Source of the DNA: Miscanthus floridulus
Taxonomy: Eukaryota > Streptophyta > Magnoliopsida > Poales > Poaceae
Direction of reading: 5' to 3'
Assembly (NCBI RefSeq): GCF_019320115.1
Contig: NC_089582.1
Span: 125,513,259 to 125,577,258 of the forward strand
Length of the DNA stretch: 64,000 nucleotides
A model generated the notes under the pieces. That model was not told where the DNA came from. It ran no database searches and was given only the letters and a program-made list of their open reading frames with translations. How positions within the stretch are numbered: position 1 is the first letter of the stretch; each line of letters starts with the position of its first letter. Positions 56,309 through 64,000 of this stretch are shown here, in pieces. Position numbers and translations under genes: made by a program.

Positions 56309-57167
56309 CTATTTGGTCAGGAGCTGGGTCCCAATCCGCACTGTCTTGGTTGGGTTGGTGGGGTCGATTCCCACCACCTTGGTTTCCTCAAGCGGATGAA
56401 AGGCCATCGAGGAGGTTGGTTCGTTGTAGTCTAGGACTGCCGGGGTCGATGACTCCCCAAGCCATAGGAGCTCAGACGAGTTGATGACCGCGGTGGCGAG
56501 CTCAAAATGCTCGCGGTCGCATGTGAAGGCGTGCGAGAAGGCGCTACTCACGGTGATGATGTTGTTTGGTCCTAGCATCTTCAGCTTGAGGTAGGTGTAG
56601 TTGGGGATCACCATGAATTTGGCATAGCATGGCCACCCCAAGATGACATGGTAGGATCCTAGGAAGTCCACCACTTCAAAGGTGAGGACCTCCGAGCGGA
56701 AGTTGGCTCAGTTGCCAAATGTGACGGGCAGATCAATCTGCCCTAGTGGGTATGCCTATGCTCCCTAGGATCACCCCATGGAAGGGAGAACCCGCAAGGT
56801 GGAGTTCCAATAGGGGGATACGCATGGCATCGAGGGTGTCGACATAGAGGATGTTGAGGCCACTGCCTCCACCCATCAGCACCTTGGTGAGGCACTTCTT
56901 ATGGACGATGGGGTCGACGACGAGCGGGTAGCATCCTGGTCTCATGGCGTGGGAGGGATGGTCCCTCTGATCAAACATAATCGGTGATTCTAACCAGCTG
57001 AGGAAGGAGGGGATGGCTATCTCGATGGCGCATGCCTCCCTATAGCGTACCTTGTGCTGGCACTTAGACCAGATCACGTTGGATCCCCCAAAGATCATGA
57101 TGCATTCCTTAGCATCGAGGAAACTGTCTCCGTCCTTGCCTGCCGCACCTCCTTTCTTGGCTGCCAC
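56309..57167 (-). pseudogene. Protease region of element 2
   Basis: The minus-strand frame at 57167-56733 has SPIMFDQRDHPSHAMRPGCY and the active-site block KVLMGGGSGLNILYVDTLDA. The catalytic Asp expected before GGS is Gly. After a frame change, MVDFLGSYHVILGWPCYAKF and YLKLKMLGPNNIITV follow, the usual flap-side continuation. Confidence 0.8.
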
Positions 57168-59455
57168 CTCTTTGCCATCCCCTTCTTTTGGCCCACCGGC
57201 CTGTCATAGGAAATGTTTGAGGAGCTCACAGTCCTTGTAGAGGTGCTTGACAGGGTAGGTGTGGTTGGTGCATGGACTATCCATGAGCTTGTTGAAGTGG
57301 TTAGGCAGTCCCTATTGGGGATGCTTACCCATGCGATCAGCCGCGACGACCAACACGATGTTGTCCAATCGATGTTGATCCTTTTTGTTCTTCTTGCCCC
57401 TCGTGTGGAGGGGCCCTCGTCTTGGTCTGTGTGCTTTGCCTTGCCTTTGTCCTGGCCCCCATTGAAGACCGCTCCGACCGCCTCCTCGTCAGAGGCGTGG
57501 TTAGTGGCGACATCAAGTAGGTTGCGGGTGGTATGGGGCTTCAGGCATCCAAGCTTGTGGATCAGGGACTCGTAGGTCATCCTAGAGAGGAATGCGCTGA
57601 TGATGTCCGCGTCGACAACATCAGGGAGGGAGTTGCATCGTTGGGAGAACCTACAGATGTAATCCCGTAGGGACTGGCTGGGCTCCTGCTGGCAACTCTT
57701 GAGGTCCTAGGAGTTTCTAGGGTGGACATATGTCCCCTAGAAATTTCCAACGAAGACCCTCTTGAGGTCCACCCAGTCGTGGATGCTGTCGTGTAGGAGG
57801 AATTCAAACTATGCCCAAACATGTTCCCCCATGCAGATGGGGACATACTAAATGATGAAATAGTCATCATCCACCCCTCCAGCTCGGCAGGTGAGCCAGA
57901 AATCTTCGAGCCAAATACCGGGGTTTGTCTCCCCGGTGTACTTGGTGATGTTGGTGGACGGTCGGAAGCGTTGTGGGAATGGCACTCTCCGGATACGCCG
58001 GTCAAAGGCTCGTGGTCCCAGGCCCTCAGGGCTAGGACTTCGGTCATTTGGTCGGCGACCGTGCCTGGGGCGTGTTTCACCGCTCCCCTCGATGGTTTGG
58101 CCGGGATCCGTGTTGCCTGCTCTCGCCACCGCTCGGTGGACGTCATCATCGTGTCGGGCCCGATGCCGGTTGCTAACGACACTGCGAGCATCCTGGTGTG
58201 GACCGGGCCGCTCGTGTACCGACGGTCGGTGTAGAGCAGGCGCTAGGTCAGAACGAGGCGTGGTAGCTGCCTCCCGAGATGCACCTGGCGGCTGTAGCGG
58301 CGAGCGGATGGAGTGATCCATGTGGCGCATCCCCGCTCCCCCGGTGGGGAGAGAGGGCGCATGTCGAAGCCGTAATGCGGAGCTTTTCACCTGTTGAACA
58401 GCGATGACTTCTACTAGAACCCAAAGGTTCCGGTAGACTATGCGCTCCTAGGGGTCGATGGGCTCGGGAACGCCGTATAGAAGCATTGCTGCAGCAGCGA
58501 TGTTCTGGCTAGCCTGAGCAAATTGTGGGAGATCGTTCCCCTCATTCATGATGTCGCACTGGACCTGGCTGGCACGACCCCGGGCACCGCCCGCGGGGTT
58601 ATGCGCATGGGGCGCAACGTGCTGCACCAAGCTTGCCGACGCAGGCGGCGGCTGGTTCTGCCACCGTTGTCATAGTTCCTCAGCGTGCCCTTGCACAAAC
58701 ATGAGGGCCCCCGCATGCTTGTTTGGAGGGGTGTGAGTTTGTGCAGATACCGCAACGACCGGTGGCTGTCCCGGAGCGTCCACCATAGCGCACTTGCGGG
58801 ACGGACGGTGGCTAGGTGCCACGTCGCCAATGCTAGAGCCGTCACTCTCACCCTCGTCATCCGGGAGTTCGTGGAAAGTGGTAGGAGCATAGCTTGCCAT
58901 TCCCACGAATTTGGATGTGAGGGGGATGGCGGCAACGTCCCTCGAAGCGCCCAAGCGTACGCGTCCACAGGGGACGCGAGGCCGTAGGGGAACTAATTGC
59001 ACGGTGTCTGTGATGCGGTAAATACGGTCCCTTCGGATAATTGGCGGGAGATAGTAAATAGAGAGTAAATTACAGTATGCATATTACTCACAGTGGGGTT
59101 TGAGCAGAGAGTTTGCTCGGAATGAAGCGCAGATGCCTCGTCGTTGAAGTCATCGTGCGTCCCAGAGCTAATGGAGGGCGCCCCTCCGATGGGTGCCGGG
59201 ACGAGAGTCTCCTCACAGAGGTGTAGTACGCTGAGCCAGTTGGTGACGAAGTCTAGGCTTCCGAAGAGGAAGGCCTGGGATGGCTCGAAGACGGGTGGAA
59301 CCCACATCCCAACAGGTGGGAGTGCAGGAAATTCTAGTGAGCCAAAACGAATCGTGTCGCCTGAGCCCGCCATGGTGAAGGTGGCGGAAATGTGGGCCAT
59401 CCGATGACCAAAAAAGTGTTGAACGTACATCATCTTTCCCATGGACAGCACCAAC
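57168..59455 (-). pseudogene. gag region of element 2
   Basis: Pieces in several minus-strand frames match Tat-type gag. The N-terminus lies near 59372 (MAGSGDTIRFGSLEFPAL). Further on are a block with FHELPDDEGESDGSSIGDVA and the capsid part at 58390-57848 (AFDRRIRRVPFPQRFRPSTN, ITKYTGETNPGIWLEDF). The tail at 57580-57300 reads LLDVATNHASDEEAVGAVFN. Stops and shifts separate the pieces. Confidence 0.78.
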
Positions 59456-61216
59456 TATCGGTGCAGAAAGTGACCAACAAGTAAATATTTGTAGTTTTGC
59501 CGTACATTGTGATCGGATGTGGCCTAGCACTCAATGACAGGTTTATATTGGTTCAGGCAACGTGACCTACGTCCAATTTGAGTCGGTCGGTGACTTTATT
59601 CCTGAGCCCAGGTGCTCGAAGTTTGCATTGGGGTTACAAACGAGAAGGAGAAGGATGTGGGGTACAAGAGGTTCGGTCGGAAGGGCCGAGAGCGACATGA
59701 CCTCCGCTATGAGCTAAGTGTTGAAGCATGTGCTTGAGGTTCAAACCTGGCGGTTCTATGGTTATGAGCTAGTGATAAGGCTGGGCAAAAATAACCGAGA
59801 ACCGAAAACCGAACCGAAACCGAAAGAACCGGAACCAAAAATTTCGGTTAGCTGTTCGATTCTCGGTTCTTAGGAACCGAATTAACTGATCAAATTTCGG
59901 TTCCTGGGCTCGGTTAATCGAAATAACCGAAGGAACCGAAATTCACAAACAAGCCCAATAAACCTTACAACCTAGGCCTAATACCAACTTAACCGTAGAT
60001 ATAAAAGGTGGATGACACCCCCTCACAGCCTCACACCCACACATTTTTTAAAATCTCGGCATTGTGCTTTTTTAAAAATATTTTTTTCCTATTTTTCCTA
60101 TTCTTTTTTGCTGCTTGTGTAAATCCTCGGTTAGTTCGGTCGGAACCGGAACCGAACCGAACTAACTGAAACCGATTTTGCTCAGTTCCAAGATTTGCGA
60201 AGAACCAATCGGTTCCTATTTGTAGAGAACCGAATTTGTGTCATAAACCGAAGAACCGAACCGATCGGTTTTGGTTAACCGAACGCCCAGGCCTAGCTAG
60301 TGAACTTGATCGATCTAATGAATCTAGAATCACCTGAATGTTGGGAGAGAGCGCGTCCCCTTTTATAGATGAAGGGGATGGCCTTACAAGTGAGAGGGAG
60401 AGAGTGCGTATGCTTCTAAGCCTTGTTGCCCACGCCGGCGGGTACAGGATGATGGTAGGCGCCCACAACACTGTTGGATGTCGGATGCACGTGGGAAGTT
60501 GCGTCGTTTTGTTTGGGTATGACAGATGTCGGTACCTGTTATACTGTTGATGCCCAGAGGCATGTGAGGAGTTTCGCCATGTTCACTCGGTATGGTAAAT
60601 GTCGGCGCCCATAGCACTGTCGATGCCCAGAGGCATGTGGGGGGAGCCTCACCGTATGGGAGTTAATGGCGCCCACAATACTGTAGGGAAAATGCCGGCG
60701 CCTACAACACTGTTTGTGTCAGGGAGGTTGCAGAGTACTGCTTCTGCAGGTGTACAGGGTACGGTCCCTGGTATCGCGGTTTAACTTGTGCACCTTGCCT
60801 TAGTTCCTCCGTTCGTTCCCTGGTCCTTACCGAGCGGGCGTCCCCGGTCGGTTGGCCCCAGTCGACTCTGATTGCGCCAGTCGGAGAAGAGCAGTGAGCA
60901 GGGTTTTTTTTTCATATCCTCGGTTAGAGACGTGGGGTCGGAGTCGGAAGTAGTGCTTTGGCCAGGCCTTTCGGTCGGAGAGGCCGTCCGGAGGCGGGCT
61001 GGAGACTAAAGTGAGCCCTCCGGTCGGAAAGGTGGGCCGGAGTCGAAAAATGTACGTCGTTCCTCCTCGGCCAGACCTTCCGGTCGGTGATTGGATCGCC
61101 CTTCTAGCCTGTTGTCCAGATACTTGGGACGACCCATGAGTTGCGCGTTGTTTGCTTGGACCGATCCTTTGTTGGGAAGCCGGTCCGCGAAGGACCCCGG
61201 GTTTATGAACCCGATA
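59456..61216 (-). repeat. 5' LTR of element 2 with a nested insertion
   Basis: 1761 bp including a 520-bp hAT-type insertion and its 8-bp duplication; without them it is about 1233 bp, close to the other LTR. The minus-strand TATA box CTATAAAAGGGG lies at 60357-60368, to the right of (upstream of) the insertion, which therefore sits in the transcribed part of the LTR. Confidence 0.88.
59775..60294. mobile_element. hAT-type non-autonomous element in the 5' LTR of element 2
   Basis: 520 bp rich in AACCGAA motifs with inverted ends (AAGGCTGGGCAAAAATAACC at the left; AGGCCTGGGCGTTCGGTTAACC is the inverse of the right end). Exact AGCTAGTG duplication at 59767-59774 and 60295-60302. The other LTR shows the empty site with one AGCTAGTG. 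No transposase. Confidence 0.88.
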
Positions 61217-61296
61217 CAATGAAAACATGATACGGCACGGTCGATAGAAATAAAATGGCATGTCTGAAACCTTGACAACAAGTAGACACTGTTCTG

Positions 61297-61420
61297 GCCT
61301 CGTTCGCTTCGCTGAAAAGCAAGCCGAAACACTGTTCCGGCTGATTTGGTGTTAGAGAGAAAACACTGTTCCAGCTAAAAAAAACTGAAAAAGATAGATT
61401 ATAAGAGAAACGAACAGGGT
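61297..61420. repeat. MITE-like repeat of the CTGTTCG family
   Basis: GCCTCGTTCGCTTCGCTG at the left and GAGAAACGAACAGGGTC at the right, with TTAGAGAGAAAACACTGTTCC inside in part. Third member of the family also at 32.5 and 47.1 kb. Confidence 0.55.
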
Positions 61421-61928
61421 CAATCTAGATATAGATCGAGGCGACTTTGGAAAAAAAAAACATGCGCAAAATCACTGACATGTGTTAAACACAATATATA
61501 TTACTACTTGAACAAATAGCATATATTACCACGATTACCAGAGCAGCATCAATACACACAGCCAGCACAGATTACTGTTTGCACAGGCCACAGGATTACA
61601 CACGTCCGATAGTCCGGAGCCATACTACTCACACACGAACAATTACGCTAGCAGAGTACGTAGTAGTCCCTGCTTAATTGGCTGCAGGCTAGGTTACAAT
61701 CATCAGCATATATAATTAACTAGGTTTTCTCGCAGAGATTGGGATATAGGCACGTACACCTCCGTCCGGCCGGTGCACATTACAAGCACACCACCACTAC
61801 AGGAGGTTCATGTGCACTACGGCCGACATGATTCAAGTTAGCACGTAGTACTTGTACGCAACACAGGGTAGACGACCGATCGACACACATATTTATCAGT
61901 AATAGTAGTGCTAGCATATTCTGCTGCA
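61421..61928 (-). other. Distal 3' flank or UTR of the SPL gene
   Basis: No coding sequence. It probably includes the end of the SPL 3' UTR; no polyadenylation site could be fixed. Confidence 0.4.
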
Positions 61929-61948
61929 TGACAGAAGAGAGAGAGCAG
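61929..61948 (-). promoter_or_regulatory. miR156/157 target site in SPL 3' UTR
   Basis: The minus strand reads CTGCTCTCTCTCTTCTGTCA, identical to the canonical SPL target GTGCTCTCTCTCTTCTGTCA except the first base, which pairs with the 3' end of miR156. It starts 15 nt after the stop codon, the location known for small SPL3/4/5-type genes, where it mediates transcript cleavage and translational repression in juvenile tissue. Confidence 0.87.
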
Positions 61949-61963
61949 GCTTAGATAGGTTTA

Positions 61964-62150
61964 TTATCTGATCTGGAAGTGGTTCCCGGCCGGGCCGTTC
62001 TGGTCGGGGTGCTGGCGGAATCCATTGCTGCCGCCGCCGCCGCCGCCGCCGTGCGCGTCGGCCGAGCTCTTCCGGCGCCGCTCGTTGTGCCCCGCCAGAC
62101 GCAGGCGGCAGCTGCGCTTGATGTCGTCGAACTCCGACAGCTCGTGGAAC
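61964..62150 (-). CDS. SBP-box (SPL) transcription factor, last exon; small SPL3/4/5 or rice SPL13 type
   Basis: After a TTTCCAG acceptor the exon encodes 61 residues plus stop. It begins [20 protein letters not shown] and continues [10 protein letters not shown], the second half of the SBP DNA-binding domain: a Cys of the second zinc site and the bipartite nuclear signal KR...RRRK. The exon starts after the first base of the Arg codon before FHEL, the usual SBP intron position. The tail is short: a Gly run encoded by GGC repeats, then GNHFQIR. A short tail ending in QIR and a miR156 site in the 3' UTR both point to the small SPL3/4/5 group (rice SPL13-like) rather than LIGULELESS1/SPL8 or the long SPLs. 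These factors bind GTAC cores and promote phase change, flowering and grain or panicle traits. The first SBP exon(s) must lie right of 64000. Confidence 0.85.

Positions 62151-64000
<1,850 letters not shown>

Larger units (their letters stand above)
48603..61216 (-). mobile_element. Full-length Tat-type Ty3/gypsy LTR retrotransposon (element 2)
   Basis: 12.6 kb, flanked by exact CAATG duplications (48598-48602 and 61217-61221). Transcription is on the minus strand: 5' LTR at the right, then gag, protease, RT, RNase H with a Tat-type second RNase H, integrase, and a 3-kb 3' region with tandem repeats. The LTRs look 5-6% different by eye, similar in age to element 1. The outer end at the right reads TATC instead of TGTC, and the inner 5' LTR end reads GATA instead of GACA, so the terminal dinucleotides have mutated. 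Multiple stops and frame changes in all genes mean it is dead. Confidence 0.9.

Noticed and set aside
61964..62150. First read as LIGULELESS1/SPL8
   Set aside because: The short QIR tail and the 3'-UTR miR156 site fit the small SPL3/4/5-SPL13 group; SPL8/LG1-type genes are not expected to have this site.

Overview
The window looks like nuclear DNA of a grass, probably an Andropogoneae/panicoid type such as sorghum, sugarcane, Miscanthus or maize (inference). The reasons are intron-bearing genes with GC-rich exons, Tat-type Ty3/gypsy elements, Mutator-like elements that carry host gene pieces, many short inverted-repeat elements (MITEs), and an SBP-box gene with a grass-type tail. No rRNA, tRNA, CRISPR or bacterial operon was seen.

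Layout. 0-6 kb: decayed gene pieces, all read on the minus strand: three exons of a UDP-arabinose 4-epimerase, a leucine-rich-repeat kinase piece, unassigned exon-like stretches and a LINE reverse-transcriptase scrap. A hAT-type MITE with an exact 8-bp target duplication lies among them. 6.7-8.2 kb: an intact single-exon family-1 UDP-glycosyltransferase (UGT). 9.5-23.3 kb: a full-length Tat-type Ty3/gypsy element with 391-bp LTRs, a decayed pol, a 110-bp tandem array and a multi-exon antisense gene. 24-24.8 kb: a TIR element holding an L-gulonolactone-oxidase-like exon. 26-33 kb: MITEs, a probable 4.9-kb solo LTR with a nested Mutator-type element, and a second solo LTR; these break up an old copy of a UGT upstream region. 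33.2-34.5 kb and 35.3-37.3 kb: two Pack-MULEs with exact 9-bp target duplications, one with an NB-ARC-like piece and one with a DUF3475/DUF668 (PSI-like) gene that is open except for one stop.

38-41.4 kb: a plus-strand VMP1/KMS-type membrane protein gene. Six exons join in phase, but the C-terminal exons were not found. 45.6-47.1 kb: a second UGT, a pseudogene with at least three frame breaks. 48.6-61.2 kb: a full-length minus-strand Tat-type element with a CAATG target duplication and a hAT-type insertion in its 5' LTR. 61.9-64 kb: the last exon of a minus-strand SBP-box (SPL) gene of the small SPL3/4/5 or rice SPL13 type, with a near-canonical miR156 target site 15 nt past the stop, followed by its intron with a (TA)n(GT)n microsatellite.

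Likely working host genes are therefore the UGT at 6.7 kb, possibly the KMS-like gene, and the SPL gene at the right edge. Most of the rest is mobile DNA and captured or decayed gene pieces. All similarity calls come from reading translations against remembered family features; no database search was run.
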